Shown one piece after another: positions 43,910 to 52,636 of a stretch of DNA of 64,000 nt. Position numbers and translations under genes: made by a program. Source of the DNA: Kiloniellales bacterium (lineage in GTDB: Bacteria > Pseudomonadota > Alphaproteobacteria > Kiloniellales > JAKSBE01); NCBI GenBank assembly GCA_030066685.1, contig JASJBF010000026.1, positions 62,001 through 126,000 of the forward strand, written 5' to 3'. The stretch's first letter is position 1; each line of letters starts with the position of its first letter. The notes beneath the pieces are model-generated. The model did not search any database. It was not told the origin of the DNA and worked only from the letters and a program-made list of their open reading frames with translations.

Positions 43910-45232
43910 CTACAGCGACATCTTCGTGTAGTCCGCTTTCGGCTCGTAGAGGCCGTCCTCGATGGTCGTGCGGTGGACGACCTTGAGGCGCTGGTTCTCG
44001 ACCTTGGAGATGAACTGCTGGCCGAAGCTCTGGTGGAGCTGGCCGATGAACTTCTTGCGGCCTTGGGGATGCGCCTTGCCTTCCTCGTACCACTCGACCG
44101 CCTCGACCGCCTCGATCAGGGCCGCCCGGTCCTTGTCGTTGGCGCTCTTGTAGCCGCTCTCCTCGACCGCCCGCTTGATCGCGAAGAGCGTCTCCCAGCA
44201 GCCGAACATGTGGGAGTAGGTCGAGACGTCCTTGGGGTCGCTGGCGCTGGCGCCGTTTTCGTCGACCCCGACCTTGGCGCGGTAGAACTTCTCGGACTCG
44301 GTCGGATAGCCGTCGGCGTAGCGCGGCAGGCCTTCCCAGAAGTGCGAGCCCTCCAGAAACTCCAGGCCCGGGGTCGCCATGTCGACGGCCTCCAGGGAAT
44401 CGATGAAGCCGAAGAGCTGCGGCCCCCGGTCGCCGAAGAACTCGCCCAGCTCCTTGACGAAGGTCAGCACGCCGGGCCCGACCATGACGTGGTAGAGAAC
44501 CTCGGTCTCGGCCGGAATCTTCGGGAAGTACTTGGTGTAGGAGGTCTCGGTCGGCGGGATCGGCAGCAGCGCCGTGACCTTGCCGCCCTGGCGTTCCAGC
44601 GCGGCGCTCATGTGGTCCCGGTGGTTGTAGCCGAAGGCGTAGTCCGGAAAGATCAGGGCGACCTTCTTGCCCAGGTTCTGGGCCATCCAAGGCGCCATGG
44701 AGATGACCTGCTGGCGGACGTCGGTGATGCCCGGCTGGAAGACGTAGCGGTTCAGGCTGCCCGAGGGCACGTGGGTGCCCTCGCTGACCACGAAGTAGGG
44801 CATCTTCAGCTCGCCGGCGCGCGGCGCCGAGCCGATCACCACATGGGAGAACAACGTGCCGAAGACGAAGTCGACCTTGTGCCGGCTGGCGAACTTCTCG
44901 ACCACCTCGGCGCCGCGCTTGGGATCGGTGGCGTCGTCCTCGATGACAAGCTCGATCGGCCGGCCGGCGATGCCGCCCAGCTCGTTGATGTATGCGACCG
45001 CGGCCTGTGTCGTGCGCTCGTACCAGCGGCCGTAGGCCGCGCCGATTCCGGTCCGGTGGGCCTGGAAGCCGAGGCGCAGCGGTGCGTCGCTGCCCTGGGC
45101 GAAGGCGCCGAAACCCGGAAGGGTGCCGACGGCCGCCAGGCCGGCCGCGGCCCCGGCGCCCTTCAGCGCACGCCGCCGCGACAGCGTCCGGATGATGCCG
45201 CTCTCAGTTTGCCCTTTGTCCCGCTTGTCCAT
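43910..45232 (-). CDS. ABC transporter periplasmic binding protein (Leu/Ile/Val-binding type), Tat-exported
   Basis: A 440-residue binding protein. The N-terminus has a twin-arginine signal, LSRRRALKGAGAAAGLAAVG, ending near AFAQG, so it is probably folded before export. The mature part has the periplasmic-binding-protein type 1 fold, with LRLGFQAHRTGIGAAYG and VISMAPWMAQNLGKKVALIF. GGGAGGGG precedes the ATG. It supplies LivFGHM. The divergent molybdenum hydroxylase cluster nearby makes a heterocyclic acid a reasonable ligand guess, but this is not shown by sequence. Confidence 0.9.
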   Translation of the reverse strand: MDKRDKGQTESGIIRTLSRRRALKGAGAAAGLAAVGTLPGFGAFAQGSDAPLRLGFQAHRTGIGAAYGRWYERTTQAAVAYINELGGIAGRPIELVIEDDATDPKRGAEVVEKFASRHKVDFVFGTLFSHVVIGSAPRAGELKMPYFVVSEGTHVPSGSLNRYVFQPGITDVRQQVISMAPWMAQNLGKKVALIFPDYAFGYNHRDHMSAALERQGGKVTALLPIPPTETSYTKYFPKIPAETEVLYHVMVGPGVLTFVKELGEFFGDRGPQLFGFIDSLEAVDMATPGLEFLEGSHFWEGLPRYADGYPTESEKFYRAKVGVDENGASASDPKDVSTYSHMFGCWETLFAIKRAVEESGYKSANDKDRAALIEAVEAVEWYEEGKAHPQGRKKFIGQLHQSFGQQFISKVENQRLKVVHRTTIEDGLYEPKADYTKMSL

Positions 45233-45339
45233 CGAGAGTCCCCTCCCTGCATCAAAAGGTCCTGCGACCCGGCGGTTCGCCCCGCCGCTTTTCTCGCGGC
45301 AAAAAAGTCTAACCCCGGATCATTCGTACACCAACGGTT

Positions 45340-46809
45340 CTAGCCGGCGACCGGCGCCGACAGCAGCCAGAGGCCGAACAAGGTATAGCAGATCATCAGG
45401 ACGGTCATCGGGATCTGGCTCACGACGGCGCGGCCGCGCGCACCGACTTGCCGCAGGGCGATGGCGTGGGCCAGGGCGACCGCGACCACGTGGGCGACGA
45501 CGATGATCGCGATCTGCGTCCGCCAGATCAGGCCCACTGCGTGGTAGTCCATCAGGAAGGACGCGGTGACGTGAGCCCCGCGCAGGCCCAGGAGGTTCCA
45601 GCCCAGCCCCAAGGGATCGTTGAAGGCGATCGCGGCGTGCTGCACGTCGACCATGAAGATGGTCAGGTAGTGCGCGAGGTGATAGCCGAAGGCGATCGGC
45701 ACGACCGACAGGGCATAGCCGCCGAAGGCCTCGGTGAGCTTGGTCGGCCGCCCGGCCAGGCGGTGGCCCAGCCAGACCACGCCCAGGTAGCAGCACAGCA
45801 GCGCGCCGAAGGTCGCCAGCAGGCCCAGGCTGTTGGGCAGCAGCACCGCGGAGCGTCCCGGGAACTCCAGGGGATTGATTCCGATCGTGCCGAGCCAGCG
45901 GAAGGTCAGCGACAGGCCGTCGAAGGACACCGTGCTCAGCATCAGGATCACGAAGGCGACCGCGCTGAGCGAGAGCGGCGCGACCCGCAGCAGGCCCAAT
46001 CCCGGCAGGGTGAGCTGGAGCCGGCCGGTGTCCGCGCCGCCGGGCGCCGCCTCGGGCCGGCCGTTCAGGGGCGACATCCAGGACACGACCCGGAAGTAGA
46101 CCGAAAAAGCCTCGCCCTGGCGCAGCCAGGCCCGATCGCCGAAGAGCAGCATGGCGGCCAGGTTGGCCAGGAAGTAGAGGCCGAGCGCCCGCGCCAGGGT
46201 TGGCGGATCCTGGGGCGCCGTGTAGACCAGCTCGAACCAGGCGAAGCCGAGGAACTGCAGGACCGCCGGCCAAGTGCCGAGCCAATCGGGATAGCGCAGG
46301 GGCGGCGCCGCGACCCAGCGCGCCGGGCCGGGCAGCCTGCCGATCAGGGCGTAGAGGCCGCGCCAGGGGTTCAGCACCGCCCAGAGATTGCCGAAGACAA
46401 GGTGTAGTACGGTCAGGCCGACCCACCACAGGGTCCAGATCGTGAGCGGCAGGGGATTGGCCAGGGGGTCCGGCGTGCCCAGGAGGCCGGCGCCGATCAG
46501 GGCCAGCATCACGAAAAAGCTGGCCAGGCTCAGCGGCGTCGCAGCGACCCTTGGTAGCCGGCCGAGCGGCCGGACCGCGGCCTCGAGCCTGGCGAAGCCC
46601 GAGGTCCCGACCAGGGCGACGAGGACGAAGGAGATTCCGACCACGAGGCTGCCGCCGAAGATGTAGAGGTCTCGGGGCAGCGTCAGTACGATGGCGCTCT
46701 CGGAGGTGTGCGCCAGCGCCGCCCCGGGCCGACCGCAGAGCTCGGCGGCGAGAAGCGTCCCGGCCGCGACGGCCGTCCGGTAGTTCCGCTGCGGGGCTTG
46801 CTCTGGCAC
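45340..46809 (-). CDS. Multi-pass membrane protein of unknown function
   Basis: A 489-residue protein by the GTG start at 46809, with about twelve predicted membrane helices. It starts with a leader-like stretch (YRTAVAAGTLLAAELC) ending near ALAHTSES. The open frame extends to a TTG at 46953, which would run into the MarR promoter, so the shorter form is preferred; no start has a strong ribosome-binding site. Conserved-looking polar features within helices include FGNLWAVLNPWRGLYALIGR, GYHLAHYLTIFMVDVQHAAI and FLMDYHAVGLIWRTQIAI, with several intramembrane His residues that could bind metal. I do not recognise the family with confidence. It lies 107 bases upstream of the binding-protein gene on the same strand. 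Confidence 0.75.
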   Translation of the reverse strand: MPEQAPQRNYRTAVAAGTLLAAELCGRPGAALAHTSESAIVLTLPRDLYIFGGSLVVGISFVLVALVGTSGFARLEAAVRPLGRLPRVAATPLSLASFFVMLALIGAGLLGTPDPLANPLPLTIWTLWWVGLTVLHLVFGNLWAVLNPWRGLYALIGRLPGPARWVAAPPLRYPDWLGTWPAVLQFLGFAWFELVYTAPQDPPTLARALGLYFLANLAAMLLFGDRAWLRQGEAFSVYFRVVSWMSPLNGRPEAAPGGADTGRLQLTLPGLGLLRVAPLSLSAVAFVILMLSTVSFDGLSLTFRWLGTIGINPLEFPGRSAVLLPNSLGLLATFGALLCCYLGVVWLGHRLAGRPTKLTEAFGGYALSVVPIAFGYHLAHYLTIFMVDVQHAAIAFNDPLGLGWNLLGLRGAHVTASFLMDYHAVGLIWRTQIAIIVVAHVVAVALAHAIALRQVGARGRAVVSQIPMTVLMICYTLFGLWLLSAPVAG

Positions 46810-46966
46810 GGAGACCTGGCTGCTGGTTCTCGGTGGCGTGATCCTGTCCAATCCACTGGGCCAGCCTTGTCCTGTCAAGCCGGTGCGCCGCGGCGGTGCG
46901 CCGCCCGGCCTTGTGGTGGCGCAGGGATGCGTATAATCCTTCACGACTTTCAACCGGAGGGATCCG

Positions 46967-47425
46967 ATGAAGCGGCGGCGGGCAGCGGCGGCGCGGGCGA
47001 AGACGCCGACCGACGACTATGTGCTCGAGGCGCAGGTGGGCCACCTCCTGCGCCGGGCCCACCAGCGGGCCAGCGCGATCTTCGCGGCGCAGTTCGCGGA
47101 GCTCCAGCTGACGCCGACCCAGTACGCCGCGCTGGTCAAGATCCACGACGAGGGCGAGGTCTCCCAGAACCACCTGGGCCGCCTCACGGCCATGGACCCG
47201 GCGACCATGAAGGGCGTCATCGACCGCCTGGACAAGCGCGGCCTGATCGTCAGCAAGCCCGACCCCAAGGACCGCCGCCGCACCCTCTGGCGCCTGACCG
47301 GCGCGGCCGAAGAGCTGCTCGCTCCGGCCGTTGAGGCCGGCCGGTCGGTCACCGAGGAGACCCTGGCGCCGCTCTCGCCCGAGGAGCGCGCGGCCTTTCT
47401 CGCCCTCCTCGCCCGGCTGACCTGA
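46967..47425 (+). CDS. MarR-family transcriptional regulator
   Basis: A 152-residue winged-helix dimer. The DNA-binding part is VSQNHLGRLTAMDPATMKGV followed by IDRLDKRGLIVSKPDPKDRR, the wing with the usual D-x-R-x(2)-R pattern. GGAGGG precedes the ATG. It is divergent from the membrane-protein/liv unit and 117 bases ahead of the molybdenum hydroxylase operon on the same strand, so it is the likely repressor of one or both, responding to a small aromatic ligand. Confidence 0.92.
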   Translation: MKRRRAAAARAKTPTDDYVLEAQVGHLLRRAHQRASAIFAAQFAELQLTPTQYAALVKIHDEGEVSQNHLGRLTAMDPATMKGVIDRLDKRGLIVSKPDPKDRRRTLWRLTGAAEELLAPAVEAGRSVTEETLAPLSPEERAAFLALLARLT

Positions 47426-47542
47426 TTCTTGCCTGGCGTGCAGCTTGGGCCTATCCTGGCTTCGTTCGTGTACATACAAAAAAGCGGACCATGGACCGGG
47501 CCTTGAGGGCCCGCGGCCGGACAGGAGGAGACCACGGGCCAG

Positions 47543-48397
47543 ATGACAATTTATCTGCGCCCCAGGACGCTGGATGACGCGCTCGCCGCCCTGGCCGCGC
47601 AGCGCCTGACGGTGCTGGCCGGCGGCACCGACTTCTATCCTGCGCGGGTCGGCCGGCCCCTCGACGACGACGTCCTCGACATCACCGGGTTGAAGGATCT
47701 TCGCGGTATGCGCGAAGACGGCGATGCCTGGCGCATCGGCGCGCTGACCACTTGGAGCGATCTGCTGCGCGCTCAGCTGCCGCCCTGCTTCGACGGCCTC
47801 AAGGCCGCGGCCCGGGAGGTCGGCGGGGTCCAGGTCCAGAACGCCGGCACCCTGGTCGGCAACCTCTGCAACGCCTCGCCGGCCGCCGACGGCATCCCCT
47901 GCCTCCTGGCCCTGGACGCCGAGGTCGAGCTGGCCAGCGCCGCCGGCACGCGGCGCCTGCCGCTGGCCGACTTCCTGGTCGGCAACCGCAAGACCCGGCG
48001 CGGGCCGGACGAGCTCGTGACCGGCGTGGTCCTGCCCAAGCTCCGGCCCGGCGCCGCCGGCGCCTTCGTCAAGCTGGGTGCGCGCCGCTACCTGGTGATC
48101 TCCATCGTCATGATCGCCGTCGTGATCGAGCCCGAGGCCGGCCGGGTCGCCGACGCCAGGGTCGCGATCGGCGCCTGCGCTCCGGTTGCCCGGCGGCTGC
48201 CGGCCCTGGAGGCGGCGCTGAAGGGCCGCGCCCTCGATGCCGGGTTGGGCGAGTCCGTGGCGCCGGACCACCTGCGCGGCGCGCTCGCCCCCATCGACGA
48301 CGTCCGTGCTTCGGCCGACTACCGCCGGGACGCGGCCGAAACCGCGCTGCGCCGCTGCCTCTCGGATCTCGGCGCTGCCTTGGGAGGCTCGGCGTGA
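47543..48397 (+). CDS. Molybdenum hydroxylase FAD-binding subunit (xanthine dehydrogenase family)
   Basis: A 284-residue CoxM/NdhF-type subunit. FAD-binding motifs are TVLAGGTDFYP (23-33) and QVQNAGTLVGNLCNASPAAD (about 96-115). It transfers electrons from the Fe-S clusters of the partner to an acceptor. The stop overlaps the next gene's GTG by four bases. In family terms the pair could hydroxylate nicotinate, another N-heterocycle or an aldehyde; the following reductase gene points to a nicotinate-like ring. Confidence 0.9.
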   Translation: MTIYLRPRTLDDALAALAAQRLTVLAGGTDFYPARVGRPLDDDVLDITGLKDLRGMREDGDAWRIGALTTWSDLLRAQLPPCFDGLKAAAREVGGVQVQNAGTLVGNLCNASPAADGIPCLLALDAEVELASAAGTRRLPLADFLVGNRKTRRGPDELVTGVVLPKLRPGAAGAFVKLGARRYLVISIVMIAVVIEPEAGRVADARVAIGACAPVARRLPALEAALKGRALDAGLGESVAPDHLRGALAPIDDVRASADYRRDAAETALRRCLSDLGAALGGSA

Positions 48398-51156
48398 AGC
48401 TCGAGGCTCCCGGCATCAGCTTCACGGTCAACGGCCACGCCGTCGATGCGCGCTCGCCGGCGCTGACCCGCCTCTCCGTGGTCCTGCGCGAGGAGTTCGG
48501 CCTGACCGGGACCAAGGTCGGCTGCGACGCCGGCGACTGCGGCGCCTGCACCGTGCTGCTCGACGGTGCGCAGGTCTGCGCCTGCATGATCGCCCTGGGC
48601 CGGGTCGCCGGGTCTGCTGTGACCACGGTCGAGGGCCTGGCAAAGGACGGAGCGCTCTCGCCCCTGCAGGCCGCGTTCCAGCGCCACGGCGCCGCCCAGT
48701 GCGGGATCTGCACGCCGGGCATGCTGATGGCGGCGCAGGACCTGTTGACCCGCAATCCCGCACCCTCCGAGGCGGAGGTCCAGGATGCCCTGGGCGGGGT
48801 GCTCTGCCGCTGCACCGGCTACCGCAAGATCGTCGAGGCGGTGCTCGACGTCGCCGGCAGCGGCTTCGGCGAGACGCCGGCGGCGGGCGAAGCCGTGGGC
48901 GCGCGCCTCGCCAAGGTCGACGGCCTGCAGAAGCTCACCGGCGCCGAGGTCTACGCCGCCGACCGGGCCCCGGCGGATGCGCTCTGGCTCCGCGCGCTCC
49001 GCTCGCCCCACGCCCGGGCGCGCTTCTCCGTCGGCGACCTGGGACCGCTGCGCGCCGCGCACCCCGGCCTGGTGGCGGTGCTGACGGCGCGCGACGTGCC
49101 GGGCAGCAACGCCTTCGGCATCTATCCGGTCGGCAAGGACCAACCGGTCCTGGCGGCCGAGGAGGTGCGCTTTCGCGGCGAGGCGGTGCTGCTCCTGGTC
49201 GGCGACCGGCGGAGCATCGACTCGATCCGCGACGACGAGGTCCCGATCGACTGGCGGCCGCTGGACCCGGTCGAGGGCCTGGAGGCGGCCCTGGCCGAGG
49301 GCGCGCCGCTGGTCCAGGCCGATAAGCCGGGCAACCTCCTGACCGAGGGCCTGGTCCGCAGGGGCGACCTTGCGGCCGGCTTCGCCGCGGCCGACTTCGT
49401 CGCCGAGGGCGCCTGGGAGACCTCCTTCGTCGAGCACGCCTACATCGAGCCCGAGGCCGGCTGGGCCCGGCGCGAGGGCGACCGCCTGACCGTCGCCGTC
49501 ACCACCCAGACCCCCTACATGGACCGCGACGAGATCGCCCACATCCTCGGCATAGAAAAGGACCAGGTGCGGCTCATCCCGACCGCCTGCGGCGGCGGTT
49601 TCGGCGGCAAGCTCGACGCCTCGGTCCAGCTCCTGCTCGGCCTGGCCGCCTGGACCCTCGACCGGCCGGTCCGCTGCAGCTACAGCCGGCCGGAGAGCCT
49701 GGCCTCCACGACCAAGCGCCATCCGGCGAAGATCGCCGCACGCGCCGGCTGCGACGCGGCGGGCCGGCTCACGGCCTTCGAGTTCGACGGCGACTTCGAC
49801 ACCGGCGCCTACGCCTCCTGGGGGCCGACGGTCGCCGACCGCGTCCCGATTCACGCCACCGGCCCCTACACCGTGCCCAACGTCCGCAACCGCAGCCGGG
49901 CGGTGCACAGCAACGGGCCGCCTTCGGGCGCCTTCCGCGGCTTCGGCGTCCCGCAGTGCGCCTTCGCGCACGAGGCGCTCTGCGACGAGCTGGCCGAGCG
50001 CTGCGGCCTCGATCCCTTGGAGTTCCGCCTGCGCAATGTCCTGCGCGTGGGCGACGCCACCGCGACCGGCCAGGTGCTGGAGGCCAGCGCCGGCCTCGCC
50101 GATTGCCTGGAGGCCCTGAAGCCGCGCTGGGCCGTGGCGCGCCGCGCCGCCGAGGCCTTCAACGCCGACGCCGGCGAGCTGCGCCGCGGCGTCGGCCTGG
50201 GCTGCATGTGGTACGGCTGCGGCAACACCTCGCTCTCCAATCCCTCGACGATGCGGGTCGGGATCGACCGAGACGGCCGGCTGACGCTCTACAACGGCGC
50301 GGTCGACATGGGCCAGGGCGCCAACACGATCATGGTTCAGATCTGCGCCGACGCCCTGGGCGTGGCGGCCGGCCGCTTCGCCTACGTCATGGGCGACACC
50401 GACCTGACGCCGGATGCCGGCAAGTCCTCGGCCTCGCGCCAGACCTTCGTCTCCGGCCGCGCCGCCCAGCTCGCCGGCGAGGCGCTGCGCGCCGAGATCC
50501 TGCGCCTGGGCAACGTCGGCGACGCCGCCGTCATCGAGCTGGGGCAGGGCGAGATCATCCTGCGCGACGCCGGGGCGGAGCGGCGCATCGACCTGACCGC
50601 CCTGACCCCGGACGCGCGCGGCGACGTCCTCAGCGGCGAGGGCCACTTCGATCCCCCGACCCGGCCGCTTGACGCGAACGGCCAGGGCGTGCCCTACGCG
50701 ACCTACGGCTTCGCCGCCCAGATGGCCGAGGTCGAGGTCGATAGGGAACTCGGGACCGTCAAGGTCCGGCGCATCGTCGCCGCCCACGACGTCGGCCGGG
50801 TCATCAACCCGATCCAGGTCGAGGGCCAGATCCACGGCGGGATCGCCCAGGGGCTCGGCATGGCCCTGATGGAGGAGTACATCCCGGGCGTCACCGAGAA
50901 CCTGCACGACTACCTCATCCCCACTTTCGGCGACCTCCCGCCGATCGAGACCATCCTGATCGAGGACCCGGAGCCCCTCGGCCCCTACGGCGCCAAGGGG
51001 ATCGGCGAGCCGGCCCTGATCCCGACCGCGCCGGCGATCTTCGGCGCGGTCCATCACGCGACCGGAGTCCGTCTGCGCTTCGCCCCGGCGACCCCGCACC
51101 GGGTGCGCGCGGCGATCCTGGCGGCGCGGAAGGAGAAGGGAGGCCGCCATGCCTGA
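48394..51156 (+). CDS. Molybdenum hydroxylase large subunit with fused 2Fe-2S domain
   Basis: A 920-residue fusion. Residues 1-155 are a two-cluster ferredoxin domain: plant-type cluster C44, C49, C52 plus C62 or C64, and the second cluster C103, C106, C138, C140 in QCGICTPGM and LCRCTGY. The rest is the molybdopterin-binding large subunit, with TACGGGFGGKLDAS, GPPSGAFRGFGVPQ and the catalytic Glu in GAKGIGEPALIP near the C-terminus. These two parts are separate proteins in most CO/nicotinate dehydrogenases. GTG 48394 is the start; the longer frame from 47752 is a shadow of the FAD gene. It hydroxylates a carbon next to ring nitrogen using water. Confidence 0.92.
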   Translation: MKLEAPGISFTVNGHAVDARSPALTRLSVVLREEFGLTGTKVGCDAGDCGACTVLLDGAQVCACMIALGRVAGSAVTTVEGLAKDGALSPLQAAFQRHGAAQCGICTPGMLMAAQDLLTRNPAPSEAEVQDALGGVLCRCTGYRKIVEAVLDVAGSGFGETPAAGEAVGARLAKVDGLQKLTGAEVYAADRAPADALWLRALRSPHARARFSVGDLGPLRAAHPGLVAVLTARDVPGSNAFGIYPVGKDQPVLAAEEVRFRGEAVLLLVGDRRSIDSIRDDEVPIDWRPLDPVEGLEAALAEGAPLVQADKPGNLLTEGLVRRGDLAAGFAAADFVAEGAWETSFVEHAYIEPEAGWARREGDRLTVAVTTQTPYMDRDEIAHILGIEKDQVRLIPTACGGGFGGKLDASVQLLLGLAAWTLDRPVRCSYSRPESLASTTKRHPAKIAARAGCDAAGRLTAFEFDGDFDTGAYASWGPTVADRVPIHATGPYTVPNVRNRSRAVHSNGPPSGAFRGFGVPQCAFAHEALCDELAERCGLDPLEFRLRNVLRVGDATATGQVLEASAGLADCLEALKPRWAVARRAAEAFNADAGELRRGVGLGCMWYGCGNTSLSNPSTMRVGIDRDGRLTLYNGAVDMGQGANTIMVQICADALGVAAGRFAYVMGDTDLTPDAGKSSASRQTFVSGRAAQLAGEALRAEILRLGNVGDAAVIELGQGEIILRDAGAERRIDLTALTPDARGDVLSGEGHFDPPTRPLDANGQGVPYATYGFAAQMAEVEVDRELGTVKVRRIVAAHDVGRVINPIQVEGQIHGGIAQGLGMALMEEYIPGVTENLHDYLIPTFGDLPPIETILIEDPEPLGPYGAKGIGEPALIPTAPAIFGAVHHATGVRLRFAPATPHRVRAAILAARKEKGGRHA

Positions 51157-52636
51157 CGACGCAGCGAAACCCTCGATCATCACCTGCGACGCCTGTCCGG
51201 TGCTCTGCCGGATCCGCCCCGGCCGCAGCGGTGCCTGCGACCGTTACGGCAACGTCGACGGCAAGCTGACCCGCCTCGACCCCTTCGTGGTCACCCAGCG
51301 GATCGCCGAGGGCGAGGGCGCCCTGGTGCCCTTCGGCGGCAAGGACTGGGACGGCGCCCTGGTCTCCGGCGCGCCGACCTTCGTCACCGGCATCGGCTCG
51401 GGCACGACCTATCCGGACTACAAGCCGGCGCCCTTCATCGTCGCCAGCGCGTACGAGGGCGTCGACATGGTGACCGTGGTCTCGGAAGGGATCTTCAGCT
51501 ACTGCGGCCTCAAGGTGAAGATCGACACCGACCGCTTCCTGGGCCCGGAGACCGCGGCGGTGCGGGCCGCAGGCGAGCAGGTCGGTCACGTCACGACGGC
51601 CGAGTACGGCTCGCAGATGCTCTCGCTGGGCGGGGTGCGCCACCTGACCGGCGGCTCCAAGAAGGAGGGCACGGTCACCTGCGACATGATGCTGAAGCTC
51701 TGCAGCGGCGAGGCGGTGGAGCTGGCCATCGACGGCGGCGCCGGGATGACTCTCCAGGCGGGCGCGCCGCCGGTGATCAACGGCGTGCATGAGGAGCGCA
51801 TGCGGGTCGGCTGCGGCTCCGCGACCATCGGCATCTTCGCCCGGCAGTGGCAGGACCATGCCGACGAGGTCATCGTGGTCGACGATCATATCACCGGGGT
51901 CCTGACCGAGCACCAGGCCGGCCGCTTCCTCGAAATGAAGCCTTCGGGGATCCGGGTGCGCGGCCGCAGGTCGACGCCGGGCCGCTACTTCCAGGTCGCC
52001 GAGCCCGGCACCGGCTGGGGCGGCACCGACATCACCGAGCCGCTGTCGATCATCGAGAAGATCGATCCCAAGACCGCCTGGCCCGGCCTGCGCCTGCTGA
52101 TGGTCAGCACCACCGGCGAGGACGCCGCCTTCTTCGTCCTCGATGAGAAGCTGGTCCCGGTCCCGGCGCCCATGCCGGCGCCCCTTCAGGTCGTGGTCGA
52201 GCGGATCGGCGAGAACTGCGAGCCGGCCCTGGCCACCGTGCTCTTCATGGCCGGCGCCGGCGGCAGCCTGCGCGCCGGGGTGACCGAGAACCCGGTCCGC
52301 CTGACCCGCTCGGTCAAGCAGGCCCTGACCCGGGTCACCACCGGCGGGGCGCCGGTCTACGTCTGGCCGGGCGGCGGCATCACCTTCATGGTCGACGTCA
52401 CCACCCTGCCGGACAAGGCCTTCGGCTACGTGCCGACGCCGGCCCTCGTCGCGCCCATCGAGTTCACCCTGCGGCTCGAGGACTACGCCGCCATGGGCGG
52501 CCACCTCGACGCCGTCCGCCGCCTCGAGGAGGTCGCCGCCGAACCCGGGCGCGACGGCCGCCTCAAGACCCTGCGCTGGCACGAACGGGCGCCCTGGCCG
52601 GGGGCGCCGCTCACCGGAGAGGAGGACCAGACGTGA
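51149..52636 (+). CDS. 6-hydroxynicotinate reductase-like Fe-S flavoprotein
   Basis: A 495-residue protein resembling the 6-hydroxynicotinate reductase of nicotinate-fermenting Eubacterium barkeri. The N-terminus has a CX2CX3CX9C cluster motif (C13, C16, C20, C30 in TCDACPVLCRI and GACDR); further Cys lie in FSYCGLK, VTCDMMLKLC and VGCGSATIG. The E. barkeri enzyme has Fe-S clusters and a covalently bound flavin and reduces 6-hydroxynicotinate to the tetrahydro-6-oxo compound. SGAPT (73-77) and SGTT (84-87) faintly resemble ApbE flavin-acceptor sites. It overlaps the Mo subunit and the UPF0280 gene. The substrate here could be a related hydroxylated heterocycle. Confidence 0.8.
   Translation: MPDDAAKPSIITCDACPVLCRIRPGRSGACDRYGNVDGKLTRLDPFVVTQRIAEGEGALVPFGGKDWDGALVSGAPTFVTGIGSGTTYPDYKPAPFIVASAYEGVDMVTVVSEGIFSYCGLKVKIDTDRFLGPETAAVRAAGEQVGHVTTAEYGSQMLSLGGVRHLTGGSKKEGTVTCDMMLKLCSGEAVELAIDGGAGMTLQAGAPPVINGVHEERMRVGCGSATIGIFARQWQDHADEVIVVDDHITGVLTEHQAGRFLEMKPSGIRVRGRRSTPGRYFQVAEPGTGWGGTDITEPLSIIEKIDPKTAWPGLRLLMVSTTGEDAAFFVLDEKLVPVPAPMPAPLQVVVERIGENCEPALATVLFMAGAGGSLRAGVTENPVRLTRSVKQALTRVTTGGAPVYVWPGGGITFMVDVTTLPDKAFGYVPTPALVAPIEFTLRLEDYAAMGGHLDAVRRLEEVAAEPGRDGRLKTLRWHERAPWPGAPLTGEEDQT

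Noticed and set aside
47752-51156. A 1134-residue form of the molybdenum subunit
   Set aside because: The extra N-terminal part is the FAD-subunit gene read in the wrong frame; the overlap GTG at 48394 and the start of the ferredoxin domain fix the real start.
48319-51183. A 954-residue minus-strand frame opposite the molybdenum subunit
   Set aside because: It is a shadow of the plus-strand gene, without recognisable domains.
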